64,000 nt of DNA from positions 62,001-126,000 of the forward strand of contig JAZQHB010000097.1 in NCBI GenBank assembly GCA_045540355.1. Direction: 5' to 3'. The DNA is from RGIG2945 sp045540355. Lineage in GTDB: Bacteria > Bacillota > Clostridia > Oscillospirales > Acutalibacteraceae. The notes below the pieces were generated by a model. It was given only the letters and a program-made list of their open reading frames with translations, searched no databases and was not told where the DNA came from. This document shows positions 7,623 to 16,519 of this stretch, one piece after another; the stretch's first letter is position 1; each line of letters begins with the position of its first letter. A program made the position numbers and the translations under genes.

Positions 7623-8174
7623 TTATAATGCTATTTTTAAAATTATCGGCAAGACCACTGAAATCAATGCCGTTATTCCCAAATTCTCAAGAAGTACACC
7701 TGCTCTTAAAATCAGACAAGGTACTATAAAAACAACCTTTGAGATAAAGCCTGCTTCGGAAATGCACAATGCCCAGAAATTTTCCACGCTGTTTGCAGAC
7801 GGAAAAAGGTTTGAGGCAAAACAGATACCGAGATACATGAACACAATGCACATAATAAATATCGGGTCAAATCTGCCTGTTATCGGGTTTATGGGACCTA
7901 CATCAAAAATGCAGAGCGAAATAATCGCACTTCCCAAAAAGCCTACGGCTCCCGCAAGCTGAAAAATAAATATTGAAAGATTGAAAACCGCCGCTTTTGC
8001 AGGGAACAGAAACTCTCCGTGAGGATTGTGACCCTTGATTTCATCATAGGTTAATTCTTCAAAATCCTCGGGGGGCTCAATTTTAAAAATTGCACAGAGT
8101 AAAAACTCAAGCATTTTTCTGACAAAAACTGCAGGGTATGTCAATATTCTTATAAGTGAATAGATTTTTTCCAT
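7623..8174 (-). CDS. Membrane protein of unknown function
   Basis: A 183-aa protein with about four hydrophobic stretches after a short amphipathic N-terminus; a cytosolic-looking loop (PPEDFEELTYDEIKGHNPHG) precedes the first main segment. I do not recognise the family. It overlaps the stop of the upstream TPR-like gene by one base, so the two are coupled and may work as a pair. uxuA starts 15 bases downstream, but a metabolic link is not evident. Confidence 0.6.
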   Translation of the reverse strand: MEKIYSLIRILTYPAVFVRKMLEFLLCAIFKIEPPEDFEELTYDEIKGHNPHGEFLFPAKAAVFNLSIFIFQLAGAVGFLGSAIISLCIFDVGPINPITGRFDPIFIMCIVFMYLGICFASNLFPSANSVENFWALCISEAGFISKVVFIVPCLILRAGVLLENLGITALISVVLPIILKIAL

Positions 8175-9310
8175 CAGCTCAAATCACTCTCCCCGTCTAA
8201 GAATATATCACTCAGATTAAGGTCGCCGAGCTTATATCCCGTAACCTCTTCGGAGTTGGGTATCTTCAGACTTTTTGTGAAGTCCGTAATTCTTTTTTCG
8301 AGCTTTTTATCAGATGCTTTTATTGAAGCAATCCAAAGTGTATAAATCATGTCAATGCTCTTGCAGTTGTTAAGGTCTGAAGTATAAAATGAGCACAACG
8401 ATAATGCTGTTCTCGCGTCGCCCTCAAGCAGACCGAGAATCAGTTTTTCTCTGTCAAGCATCTCTGACGGTACATCATAATCGCGATACTCGTCATAGAG
8501 CATACCTGCCCTCTGATATTCACCCATCAAACGATAAATTTTAATTCTTAATGCCCTTGTTTCTTCGTCATCATTGTCAGGACAAAGTCTCAGTGCCTTG
8601 TTAAGTTCGTTGTTTTTAATCAATGCCTTTGTGCCCGCTGTGGCATAAAGCCATTTTTCGTCAGGTGCGTTCTTTTCCAACGCGTTATATGCCGCAAGAA
8701 CAGAAGCTGCACTTTCTTCAAAGGCTTGCGTCGCGAGCAAATGAAAATACAAAACCAGATATTCGGGATAATCGGGATTTTCTGCGGCTATGCTTTCAAC
8801 CGCCTCGTAGGCCTGAGAATAATCCTTCGAATCAAAATAAACTGCTTTTCTCAGTTCGTCGTAAGCTTCAGCAAATATTTTCGCATTGTCAAGATATTTC
8901 ACCGCTTTTGCGGGATATTTCGAATCAGGATAATACTTGTCCAGCAATGCCTTACATTTAAGCGGACCGTTAGTTTTTTCATAAACCTCTATTTTTTTCC
9001 AGAAATTTTTATCGCCTGTTCTGAAAAGAGGTGCGACTGAGTTTTTCGTATCAACCAGCTTTTGTGCAGCATTAAGCTCATCTAATGCCGCGGAATAGTT
9101 TTCTTCTGCAATGTGGGTATTTCCTCTGTTTATTACGGTTGTTATTTCACAATTACCTGCAAAATAGAAGATTGACGCAACAATTGCGATAAGTGCAATA
9201 ATGACGGTGAAAATCGCCGCTGTCATTCTCAATGCATATTTTTTCGCAATCATTTTAAGGGTCGCTTCATCAAACTCAAGCACTTCTGCGTTATTCAAAG
9301 CTTCGTTCAC
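8174..9310 (-). CDS. Membrane-anchored TPR-like protein
   Basis: A 378-aa protein with one transmembrane segment (AAIFTVIIALIAIVASIFYF) near residue 30, then a long helical region with TPR-like pairs (NRGNTHIAEENYSAALDEL; ALRLCPDNDDEETRALRIKIYRLMGEYQRAGMLYDEY). The start is GTG at 9310, because a near-perfect GGAGGTGAT ends four bases before it (eight bases from the GGAGG core). The ATG codons further upstream would overlap or precede that site. The helical part is probably extracytoplasmic. The function is unknown; it probably assembles with the small membrane protein encoded next. Confidence 0.65.
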   Translation of the reverse strand: MNEALNNAEVLEFDEATLKMIAKKYALRMTAAIFTVIIALIAIVASIFYFAGNCEITTVINRGNTHIAEENYSAALDELNAAQKLVDTKNSVAPLFRTGDKNFWKKIEVYEKTNGPLKCKALLDKYYPDSKYPAKAVKYLDNAKIFAEAYDELRKAVYFDSKDYSQAYEAVESIAAENPDYPEYLVLYFHLLATQAFEESAASVLAAYNALEKNAPDEKWLYATAGTKALIKNNELNKALRLCPDNDDEETRALRIKIYRLMGEYQRAGMLYDEYRDYDVPSEMLDREKLILGLLEGDARTALSLCSFYTSDLNNCKSIDMIYTLWIASIKASDKKLEKRITDFTKSLKIPNSEEVTGYKLGDLNLSDIFLDGESDLS

Positions 9311-9358
9311 ACTTATCACCTCCATCGACACTACTCCGATTTTCATATATATACTGTT

Positions 9359-9387
9359 ATTTTATCACAAACAATCTGTCTTTGCAA
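9359..9387 (-). promoter_or_regulatory. Promoter upstream of the TPR-membrane-uxu run
   Basis: Minus strand TTGCAA (9387-9382), 17-base spacer, TAAAAT (9364-9359), 49 bases before the GTG start. It is the only strong promoter I see for this run of genes. Confidence 0.65.
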
Positions 9388-9433
9388 TTATAAAAAGGAA
9401 GAAATTTATTGAAAGTTTGCTAAATGCAATAAC

Positions 9434-9462
9434 AAAACCCGATCGGAACTCTGATCGGGTTT
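9434..9462 (-). terminator. Terminator after BspA-like gene 1
   Basis: AAACCCGATC (9435-9444) pairs with GATCGGGTTT (9453-9462) around an 8-base loop, six bases after the stop codon of the minus-strand gene. The minus strand continues TTGTTATT, a modest T tract. Confidence 0.65.
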
Positions 9463-9468
9463 AATCGC

Positions 9469-11049
9469 CTAAGCTTTTTTCTTTTTTGACATTTTTATTG
9501 CCGTCGCCGCTATTATTACTAATGCAACTCCGCTGCCGACAATGATGGGTAAAATAAGGTCGTGAATATCAATTCCAAAAAGCTTCGTTGCGGAAAAAAT
9601 TACATTTGCATCTTCAAAATCACTATTACCCTCATCAATTTTTATTTTGCTCCATGCAGCTTCATCGCCGTCAAACCGGATATCAACGAGCTCAGCACAA
9701 CCTTTGAAAGCATTTTTGTTTATTTTTTTAAGACCGCTTGAAATTTCAACCGTTTCAAGTGCAACACAACCTGAAAATACATTTTCTTCAATCGTTGTGA
9801 GCTTTTCGGGAATTAAAATTTTTGTAATTCCGCTGTTGGCAAATGCGGATTTTTCAACGGTTTCGACGGTTGAGGGAAGTATTATTTCATTTACAATCGA
9901 GCAGTCCTTGAAGGCTTCTTCGGCAATTTTGGTGACGGGTTTATTTTCGAGTATTTCGGGTATAGTTACCGAGCCTACGGTTTCGGGATCGCAGTATGTC
10001 ACCACTACCGTGTCGCCTACCGTTTCATAAGCAAAGCTAAGAAGATTACCCTGCGAATCCTTTTTAAACTCATATTTTTTCGGAGCAATCGTCGCGTTAT
10101 CAAGCTCTGTATTTCCGCGACATATTTTTACTGCTTCAAAATCAGCACTGGTACCTCCGTAATTTATTTCTTTCAAACTCTTGCAACCCTCAAAGGCAAA
10201 ATCACCTATCTGTGTCAGGCTTTTTGGAATATTCACACTCTCGAGAGCCGTGCAATGTATGAATGCTCTTCTGCTGATTTTTGTAACTGAATCGGGAATA
10301 TCTATGCTCTTGATGTTTTTACAAAAATCAAACGCATCATCAGCGATTGTAAGAGTGTTTTCTTTAATTTTAATATCACCCTTTGCAGAATCAGCAACCT
10401 CAATCAGATGCTTTCCTGCATAGAGTGCATACGCTTTCCAATTGGATTTATTTTTATAAAACTTCGTTTTGTTTAAAGCATCATTACCTATTGCAACAAC
10501 GCTGTCGGGGATTGTAATTTTATTGATATTTACTGAATCCTTGAATGCACCCGACGCAATTGTGACAGTTCCGTCTTTAACCTTGAAATTGCTTTTAACC
10601 GAAGCCTTTGTTCTTATAAGATGATTACCGATATAGAGTGCACCGTCCTTCCAGTTTTTTGCATCGTTGAAATATGCGGTGTCGGAAAGTATGTTGCACT
10701 CAATTGAAACGGGAGCATCGGGGATTGTTATTTTTTTGAGACCGGTACATTGCCAGAAAGCAAGAAATCCGATACTTCTGACTGTCACGGGAATTGTGAT
10801 GCTTGTGATACTTTTACAATTTTCAAAGGCCTGTGCACCGATTGCCGTCACGGTACGACCCTCGATTTTTTCAGGTACTGCAATTTCTCCCGATGCGTTC
10901 TTTTTGCAATCAATTATTGTTATTTCGTCAGAATCGCTAATCTGATATTTAAAATTTTCATAATCTTGTATCTGAGTTTCCGCCGATACAAAAGGTACGC
11001 TCATAATAATTACAGATAAAGAAAAAAACAACGCCAATATCCTTTTCAT
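9469..11049 (-). CDS. BspA-type leucine-rich-repeat surface protein
   Basis: A 526-aa secreted, membrane-anchored protein. A signal peptide (MKRILALFFSLSVIIMSVPF...SAE) is followed by repeated LRR_5 units with the signature AFxxCxxLxxIxIPxxVxxIxxxAF. Clear examples are CTALESVNIPKSLTQIGDFAF and CVALETVEISSGLKKINKNAF. An AINYGGT-like spacer (INYGGTSADFEAVKI) is typical of Clostridia BspA proteins. The C-terminus has one transmembrane helix and a KKKKA tail, so it faces outward. The ATG at 11049 has GGAGG upstream. It has its own promoter and terminator. A role in adhesion or host/particle contact is known for some family members only. Confidence 0.85.
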   Translation of the reverse strand: MKRILALFFSLSVIIMSVPFVSAETQIQDYENFKYQISDSDEITIIDCKKNASGEIAVPEKIEGRTVTAIGAQAFENCKSITSITIPVTVRSIGFLAFWQCTGLKKITIPDAPVSIECNILSDTAYFNDAKNWKDGALYIGNHLIRTKASVKSNFKVKDGTVTIASGAFKDSVNINKITIPDSVVAIGNDALNKTKFYKNKSNWKAYALYAGKHLIEVADSAKGDIKIKENTLTIADDAFDFCKNIKSIDIPDSVTKISRRAFIHCTALESVNIPKSLTQIGDFAFEGCKSLKEINYGGTSADFEAVKICRGNTELDNATIAPKKYEFKKDSQGNLLSFAYETVGDTVVVTYCDPETVGSVTIPEILENKPVTKIAEEAFKDCSIVNEIILPSTVETVEKSAFANSGITKILIPEKLTTIEENVFSGCVALETVEISSGLKKINKNAFKGCAELVDIRFDGDEAAWSKIKIDEGNSDFEDANVIFSATKLFGIDIHDLILPIIVGSGVALVIIAATAIKMSKKKKA

Positions 11050-11077
11050 CAAATCCCCTCCAAAATAACTTTCGTTC

Positions 11078-11106
11078 ATTATATTGAATTCGGGGAATTA
11101 TGTCAA
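11078..11106 (-). promoter_or_regulatory. Promoter of BspA-like gene 1
   Basis: Minus strand TTGACA (11106-11101), 17-base spacer, TATAAT (11083-11078). Both hexamers match the sigma-A consensus exactly. Confidence 0.85.
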
Positions 11107-11135
11107 GGTTGGAGCTGTTTTATAATTCCTTGGAA

Positions 11136-12125
11136 TTATTTAGTTTTTTTCTTTTTAACAACCACAACAATAACTACTGCAACTACCGCCGTTAAAACAA
11201 CTGAACCGATAATTATTCCGTAGCGTTTAAAGTTCTGCTTTTTGATAATTTTAACGACTTCTTCCTCAACGGAGCCTTCGCTGCTGTTTGCGGTACCATT
11301 TTCGCCTGCATCAAAGCTTGCAGAGCTTGTTTCGTCGGGAATTGCGGGAATGTATTCTTCCATTTTTGCATTGTAATGAATATTTGCATTTGTAAACCAC
11401 TCATTATGGGTTGCTACGGTGATTTTTTTCCAATCTTCTTCAGTGCCGCCGTAATAAACATCCTGCAATTCTTCACAGCAATAGAACGCATACTCGCCGA
11501 CTTTTTTAAGTGACTTCGGGATATTGATTGATACTATGTCAACACACTCATTGAACGCACTCTCACCTATTTCCGTCACGCCCTCGGGAAGTACAATATT
11601 ATATAAGTCCTCGCAATAGTCAAATGTACCGTCGGGAATAACAGTAAAATGGTCGGGGATTTTTGTGTCACGAAGACTTTCACAATCCTTGAAAACTCTT
11701 TTTCCGAAGCTTTCAACAGAATCGGGAATTATCGCCTCAAGCATTTCGGAGCAATCACCGAAGGCACCGTCACCTATTGTTTTTACACCCTCGGGAATAT
11801 TGATTTTCTCGGTACCTCTGCAGGAATTGAATGCTCTTTTTTCTATTGTAACGATTGTATCAGGCAAGACAAATTCAATAACACCGATAGTATCAAAGAA
11901 AGCTTCTTCGCCGATTGTTGTAACTTTCAAGCCCTCAATCTCAGACGGGATTTCACAAAGTGTCGGGATTTTGTCCGTGTGACCCGTGATTTTTACTTCG
12001 CCGTTTTCAACAGTATATTTCAAAAAGTCGCCGTAGGCTTTTTCCTCCGCTGCAAAAGCCGACAACGGCATCAGAGAGAGTACAATTATAATCAATGAAA
12101 TCAATGTGCAAACTGTCTTTTTCAT
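11136..12125 (-). CDS. BspA-type leucine-rich-repeat surface protein, shorter paralogue
   Basis: A 329-aa relative of the next gene, with the same plan: signal peptide (MKKTVCTLISLIIIVLSLMP...AFA), about seven LRR_5 repeats (such as CVDIVSINIPKSLKKVGEYAF), the VYYGGTEEDWKKI module, a flexible acidic/serine stretch, then a transmembrane helix rich in valine and a KKKKTK tail. The ATG at 12125 has GGAGGA upstream. The open frame continues 61 codons further back, through a promoter and an RNA-like region, and should not be counted. It has its own consensus promoter, so the two paralogues can be regulated separately. Confidence 0.83.
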   Translation of the reverse strand: MKKTVCTLISLIIIVLSLMPLSAFAAEEKAYGDFLKYTVENGEVKITGHTDKIPTLCEIPSEIEGLKVTTIGEEAFFDTIGVIEFVLPDTIVTIEKRAFNSCRGTEKINIPEGVKTIGDGAFGDCSEMLEAIIPDSVESFGKRVFKDCESLRDTKIPDHFTVIPDGTFDYCEDLYNIVLPEGVTEIGESAFNECVDIVSINIPKSLKKVGEYAFYCCEELQDVYYGGTEEDWKKITVATHNEWFTNANIHYNAKMEEYIPAIPDETSSASFDAGENGTANSSEGSVEEEVVKIIKKQNFKRYGIIIGSVVLTAVVAVVIVVVVKKKKTK

Positions 12126-12155
12126 CTTATTCCTCCGAATTATTTTTCTAATTTG

Positions 12156-12184
12156 ATTATATTTATTTTTCGAGTTGTTGTCAA
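12156..12184 (-). promoter_or_regulatory. Promoter of BspA-like gene 2
   Basis: Minus strand TTGACA (12184-12179), 17-base spacer, TATAAT (12161-12156); a full consensus match 31 bases before the start codon. Confidence 0.85.
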
Positions 12185-12196
12185 GGAAATAATAGC

Positions 12197-12225
12197 TTGA
12201 AAATATAATTGTTTTGTGATAAAAT
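12197..12225 (+). promoter_or_regulatory. Promoter of candidate ncRNA
   Basis: Plus strand TTGAAA (12197-12202), 17-base spacer, TAAAAT (12220-12225). Initiation about seven bases later falls at the first base of a 12-bp stem, so the transcript would begin with structured RNA. Confidence 0.7.
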
Positions 12226-12229
12226 AATC

Positions 12230-12392
12230 TCGCCAAACGAATTAAATATTTTTCCACTGTTATTGGGCGTGTGTTTTTATTTCGGTAAAAACGCAGTTTG
12301 TTTTGCATGCCTGATATGTGGAAATAAGTTCGTTTGGCGACAACTTAGAAGACTGCGTTTTTCATGCGTAGCTTCGGCTACGCATTTTTTAA
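12230..12392 (+). ncRNA. Candidate structured small RNA of unassigned family
   Basis: A promoter, a folded core and a terminator lie in order with no coding region between. The core is a rod. TCGCCAAACGAA (12230-12241) pairs perfectly with TTCGTTTGGCGA (12329-12340). Inside it, TTTCCAC (12251-12257) pairs with GTGGAAA (12318-12324). Further in, GGCGTG (12266-12271) can pair with CATGCC (12306-12311). A hairpin GTTTTTA/TAAAAAC (12273-12292) caps it. The tail leads to a UUCG-loop terminator. I cannot match it to tmRNA, SRP RNA or RNase P. A small 6S-like rod is possible but unproven. This and the next hairpin account for most of the gene-free stretch 12126-12668. Confidence 0.6.
12363..12392 (+). 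terminator. UUCG-loop terminator of the candidate ncRNA
   Basis: ATGCGTAGC, loop TTCG, GCTACGCAT, then a run of T. The stem is perfect, and the C(UUCG)G tetraloop is unusually stable. Confidence 0.85.
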
Positions 12393-12441
12393 TTTACGGA
12401 GTTATACACAGCTCTCATTTGTTGTCACGCAATTTTATTAA

Positions 12442-12486
12442 GAAGCTGCCGGGGATTTTTTATTTATCCTCGGCAGCTTCGTTTTT
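12442..12486 (+). terminator. Long hairpin before the phage module
   Basis: GAAGCTGCCGGGGAT (12442-12456) pairs with ATCCTCGGCAGCTTC (12466-12480) with one G-U pair, followed by GTTTTT. It may isolate the phage module from upstream transcription. From here to 12668 I see only the ribosome site AAAAGGAGG and no convincing promoter. Confidence 0.65.
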
Positions 12487-12668
12487 ACAGAAATCAGTTT
12501 CGTTAACAGGCATTTAACGATTAAAAATTGCTTTTGCAAAGATATTAACATTTTGTGAACAAACGGAGATTTTTCTTCGTTTGTTTCTTTTTTTGGAGAA
12601 AAACAGTTGCAAAACAGGGTATTAGTGCAGGACATCAAAGATAAACACTCAAAAGGAGGTTGGTGTGA

Positions 12669-13148
12669 ATGACAGAAAGAGAAAAATTGTTTTGCAAATT
12701 CTATTCCGTTTTCAGGAATCCCCGCGAATCTGCGGCGGCGGCAGGCTTTGCCTTTGCTTCGTCAAAATCCGTGAAGCTGCTTGAACGAGCCGACATACGC
12801 AGAGAAATCAAACAGCTTGAAATAAAAAATCAGACAAGCTTTTCCGAGGTTGTGTCGGGTCTTCGACGATTGGCTTTCGGCTCGTCGGCTGATGCGGTCA
12901 AGCTTATTTTCCGCGACGAGATAAGCGACGATGAAATTGAGCACCTTGATTTGTTCAATGTTTCCGACATAAAGAGACCGAAAAACGGCGGTCTTGAAAT
13001 CAAATTCTTTGACCGTCAGAAAGCTCTTGAAAGACTGCTTGAAATCTCCGAGCTTGATGATTCGTCGGGTGCTTCTTCATTTCTTACGGCACTTGAAAAG
13101 GGTGCGGGTGCACTCGGAGGTGTGATTTTCAATGAAGAAAAAGACTGA
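12669..13148 (+). CDS. Phage terminase small subunit
   Basis: A 159-aa protein whose N-terminal DNA-binding region (TEREKLFCKFYSVFRNPRESAAAAGF) matches the Terminase_2 small-subunit helix-turn-helix. It would recognise packaging sites and load the large subunit. The ATG follows AAAAGGAGG at nine bases. It overlaps the large-subunit gene by 17 bases, as is usual in phage packaging modules. The second half is acidic and contains the probable oligomerisation region. Confidence 0.85.
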   Translation: MTEREKLFCKFYSVFRNPRESAAAAGFAFASSKSVKLLERADIRREIKQLEIKNQTSFSEVVSGLRRLAFGSSADAVKLIFRDEISDDEIEHLDLFNVSDIKRPKNGGLEIKFFDRQKALERLLEISELDDSSGASSFLTALEKGAGALGGVIFNEEKD

Positions 13149-14394
13149 GTTCAAAACCTTTTCAAAAAAGCAGCTTACGGCACTTTGCTGGTGGTGTGAC
13201 AACAGCCCCTACAAAAACCACGATGCGTTGATTTGTGACGGTGCGGTAAGGTCGGGCAAAACACTTTGTATGTCCATATCTTTTGTGACATGGGCGATGA
13301 AAAGCTTTTCGGATACATCCTTTGCTATCTGCGGAAAAACCATTGCTTCTTTAAGGCGTAATCTCATCACCCCCATTATGCCGATACTTGAGCAGTTGGG
13401 TTTTGAATGCAAAGAAAAGCTTTCCCGTAATATGCTTGAAATCAATTTTGCCGGCAAGAAAAATCTCTTTTACTTCTTCGGCGGTAAAGATGAATCTTCT
13501 GCAAGTCTTATTCAGGGTATGACCTTAGGCGGGGTTTTGTTTGACGAGGTCGCACTTATGCCTCGTTCCTTTGTTGAACAGGCTCTTGCCCGTTGCTCGG
13601 TTGACGGCTCAAGGTTCTGGTTTAACTGCAATCCCGAAAATCCGCTTCATTGGTTTCACGAGGAATGGATATCCAAAACTCATGAAAAAAACTGTCTTTA
13701 TCTCCATTTCAAAATGGAAGACAACCCCTCACTCACCGATGAAATAATCCGCCGTTATAAAAGTCTTTACAGCGGTGCTTTCTATGAGCGTTTCATCGAG
13801 GGTAAATGGGTTGCCGCCGACGGACTTGTTTATCCGATGTTCTCTTATGAGTCCTCGGTTTGTGAGTTACCCCGCGATTTTTCGTCGTACTATGTTTCCT
13901 GCGACTACGGTACGGTCAATCCGTCATCGTTCGGTCTGTGGGGCGAATATGACGGTGTGTGGTACAGAATAAACGAATACTATCACGACTCACGCAAGCT
14001 CGGAGTTCAACGCACTGACGAGGAACATTATGCCGCTTTGGAAGAATTATGCGGTGACCGACAAATTGAGGCGGTTGTGGTTGACCCCTCCGCCGCAAGC
14101 TTCATCGAATGTATCAGGCGGCATAAAAGATACAAGGTTATTCCTGCGAAAAATGATGTGCTCGACGGCATCAGGCTTACCTCTGATGCATTAAAAAGCA
14201 GAAAAATCAGGTTCAGCCCCGCCTGTGTAAATTCTATCAAGGAATTTTCACTCTATCGCTGGGATAACAAAGCTGTTCGGGACGCACCGAGAAAAGAGCA
14301 TGACCATGCTATGGACGACATCAGATATTTCGTAACAACAGTTCTGACGGCTCCCGACAGCTCATTTTTTGCAATGGTTATGGAAAGGAGGTAA
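13132..14394 (+). CDS. Phage terminase large subunit
   Basis: A 420-aa PBSX-type packaging motor. The ATPase half has the Walker A GAVRSGKT (residues 37-44) and Walker B VLFDE (135-139). The nuclease half has an RNase H-like set of acids at SCDYG (Asp258), VVDPS (Asp318) and HAMDDIRY (Asp395/396). All key residues are present, so the motor and headful nuclease should be active. It sits between the small subunit and portal genes as in functional siphophages. The length is normal. Confidence 0.95.
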   Translation: MKKKTEFKTFSKKQLTALCWWCDNSPYKNHDALICDGAVRSGKTLCMSISFVTWAMKSFSDTSFAICGKTIASLRRNLITPIMPILEQLGFECKEKLSRNMLEINFAGKKNLFYFFGGKDESSASLIQGMTLGGVLFDEVALMPRSFVEQALARCSVDGSRFWFNCNPENPLHWFHEEWISKTHEKNCLYLHFKMEDNPSLTDEIIRRYKSLYSGAFYERFIEGKWVAADGLVYPMFSYESSVCELPRDFSSYYVSCDYGTVNPSSFGLWGEYDGVWYRINEYYHDSRKLGVQRTDEEHYAALEELCGDRQIEAVVVDPSAASFIECIRRHKRYKVIPAKNDVLDGIRLTSDALKSRKIRFSPACVNSIKEFSLYRWDNKAVRDAPRKEHDHAMDDIRYFVTTVLTAPDSSFFAMVMERR

Positions 14395-14397
14395 ATT

Positions 14398-15546
14398 TTG
14401 AAGCTGACTAAAAGAAAAAATCAGGAATACACTTCAGTTTTGCAAACGACAAAACGAAACTCGCACCCGTTTGCACATCTTGAAAACTACACTCCTCTGT
14501 CCAATCCCCAATTAAAGCTATTTGCAAGTCTCAGAGAAGCGGTGCCGATTATAGATGCCGCAATCTTAAAGCTTGTAAGAATGACGGGCGGTTTCAGGGT
14601 TGAGTGTAACAACGAAAAAGCGGAAAAAGCACTTACAGATTTTTTAAGGACTGTAAATGTCGGCGGTAATCAGTTAGGTATTGAAGCTTTTATTTCAAGC
14701 TATTTTGAGCAGCTTTTAACCTACGGCACTGCTTTGGGCGAGATAGTTATATCTTCAGACTCAAAGCCCGTTGCACTTTATAACGCATCGCTTGAAAACA
14801 TCGAGCTTCAAAGGGCAGATAACGGTCTTGATATAGATATCTATATCACGGACGGCGGCAAAAAAACTAAAGTTCAATACCCCGATTTGGTGCTTTTGTC
14901 GGTGCTCAATCCTGAGCCGGGTCATGTTGAAGGCACTTCAATGCTCAAAGGTCTTCCGTTTGTAAGCTCGGTATTTTTGAAAATTGTCAATACCATCGGC
15001 ACTAACTGGGAAAGGGTCGGCAATGTCCGTTTTGCAGTTACATATAAGCCTGTAAACGATGTCCTCGACAAGGCATTTGCCAAGGACAGAGCGATGCAGA
15101 TTGCCGAGGAATGGGGTAACGCGATGCAAAGCGGTTCTGTCAAGGACTTCGTTGCGGTCGGTGATGTAGGTATTAAGGTCATCGGTGCAGATAATCAGAT
15201 TCTCGATTCGGAAGTCCCCGTAAGACAGATGCTTGAACAGATTGTCGCAAAAACAGGACTACCGCCGTTTATGCTCGGTCTTTCATGGTCAACCACGGAA
15301 AGAATGTCTTCTCAGCAGGCCGATGCTCTGACAAGCGAGCTCGAAGCCTTCAGACGAATACTCACCCCGATTATTGAAAAAATCTCTAAAATTTTTCTGC
15401 GTCTTAACGGCTATGACGACAACTGCTTTGTGGTCTGGGAAGACATCACTCTCCAGGACTATGTTGAGCTGAGTAAGTCAAGACTTTATGACGCTCAGGC
15501 AGAAAGACTCGTATCTGAAACAAATATAAAGGAGGAAGAAGCTTGA
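14398..15546 (+). CDS. Phage portal protein
   Basis: A 382-aa portal that would form the dodecameric ring through which DNA enters the capsid. The start is TTG at 14398, set by GGAGG a few bases upstream. Family features include the central GTALGEIV region, an aspartate-rich DIDIYITDGGK strand and the C-terminal GLPPFMLGLSW...SSQQADALTSELEAFRRILTPIIEKI helix that lines the tunnel. It follows the large terminase by three bases and overlaps the protease gene by four. It is somewhat shorter than many portals but complete. Confidence 0.85.
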   Translation: MKLTKRKNQEYTSVLQTTKRNSHPFAHLENYTPLSNPQLKLFASLREAVPIIDAAILKLVRMTGGFRVECNNEKAEKALTDFLRTVNVGGNQLGIEAFISSYFEQLLTYGTALGEIVISSDSKPVALYNASLENIELQRADNGLDIDIYITDGGKKTKVQYPDLVLLSVLNPEPGHVEGTSMLKGLPFVSSVFLKIVNTIGTNWERVGNVRFAVTYKPVNDVLDKAFAKDRAMQIAEEWGNAMQSGSVKDFVAVGDVGIKVIGADNQILDSEVPVRQMLEQIVAKTGLPPFMLGLSWSTTERMSSQQADALTSELEAFRRILTPIIEKISKIFLRLNGYDDNCFVVWEDITLQDYVELSKSRLYDAQAERLVSETNIKEEEA

Positions 15547-16508
15547 ACAACGGTATTACAAGTGTGAATATTTCCGATGAGGAATTAAGCCTCATCAACC
15601 GATTTACAAAATCGCCTATGGACAAGGATTCCGTTTTTACCTTCTCCGTTATTCTTTGTGACAACGAGGTTGACAGAGATTTTGAACGCTTTGATGAAGC
15701 TGCACTCAAGGTGCTGGCTGAAATGTTTGTAGGTAAAACAGGCATCTTTGACCACAGTATGAAAAGCGGCGACCAGGTTGCAAGAGTTTATACAACCGAG
15801 GTCCTGACCGACAACACAAAACGCACTTCTACGGATAATTTCTACACCTGTATCAAGGCTAAATGCTATATGCCGAAAACTGACGGCAATTCCGATTTGA
15901 TTAAAGAAATTGAAGCCGGAATAAAAAAAGAGGTCAGTATCAGTTGCAGCGTTGATAACTCAATCTGTTCAATCTGCGGTACGGATACCAAGCACAAATA
16001 CTGCGAGCATCAGAAGGGTAAGACCTATGGCGGAAAAATCTGTCACAGGGTATTGAAATGCCCCACTGATGCTTATGAGTGGAGCTTTGTTGCAGTACCC
16101 GCACAGAGAGCCGCTGGTGTTACCAAGGCTTATCACACAGAAAAAAAGGAGGTTCCTGAATTGGAAAACATTATAAAAAGTCTGAAATCCGTTGACTCGG
16201 AGCTTATATTGAATCGTGATGAGGCAATGAAGCTTTCAGATTATATCTCAGCACTTGAGAAGAAGTCACATGACGGCGAGCTTTTCAGAGAATCGCTCAG
16301 AAGTGAAACCGTCAAGTTTGCAAGCATTGCAATGCCCGATATGAAAAGCGGTATTATTGCATCTGCCTGCGACAAGCTTTCAACGGAAGATTTGATTGAA
16401 CTCAAGTCCGTGTTTGAAAAACAGGCAGCGGAGAAAATGCCGCTTAAGCCCCAGTTTTCACAGTCAAAAACTACAATTAAAAACAATAACAATGAATTTA
16501 AAATTTAG
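15543..16508 (+). CDS. Prohead protease fused to scaffold-like region
   Basis: A 321-aa protein. The start is TTG at 15543 with GGAGG seven bases upstream, overlapping the portal stop. The N-terminal half resembles herpesvirus/HK97-type assemblin proteases: FDHSMKSG (His71) and KKEVSISCS (Ser132 or Ser134) are the likely catalytic pair. A cysteine cluster (CSIC at 142-145, Cys154, Cys167) could bind zinc. The C-terminal third (LENIIKSLKSVDSELILNRDEA) is helical and charged, as in scaffolds that are removed during maturation. Position before the capsid gene supports this. The exact protease family is inferred. Confidence 0.7.
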   Translation: MNNGITSVNISDEELSLINRFTKSPMDKDSVFTFSVILCDNEVDRDFERFDEAALKVLAEMFVGKTGIFDHSMKSGDQVARVYTTEVLTDNTKRTSTDNFYTCIKAKCYMPKTDGNSDLIKEIEAGIKKEVSISCSVDNSICSICGTDTKHKYCEHQKGKTYGGKICHRVLKCPTDAYEWSFVAVPAQRAAGVTKAYHTEKKEVPELENIIKSLKSVDSELILNRDEAMKLSDYISALEKKSHDGELFRESLRSETVKFASIAMPDMKSGIIASACDKLSTEDLIELKSVFEKQAAEKMPLKPQFSQSKTTIKNNNNEFKI

Positions 16509-16519
16509 GAGGAATAATT

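Noticed and set aside
12126..12308. 61-codon extension of the BspA-like protein
   Set aside because: It crosses a consensus promoter and the ncRNA region; the signal peptide begins at 12125.
12230..12392. 6S, SRP, tmRNA or RNase P RNA
   Set aside because: The length and conserved sequence blocks of these RNAs are not seen; kept only as an unassigned RNA.
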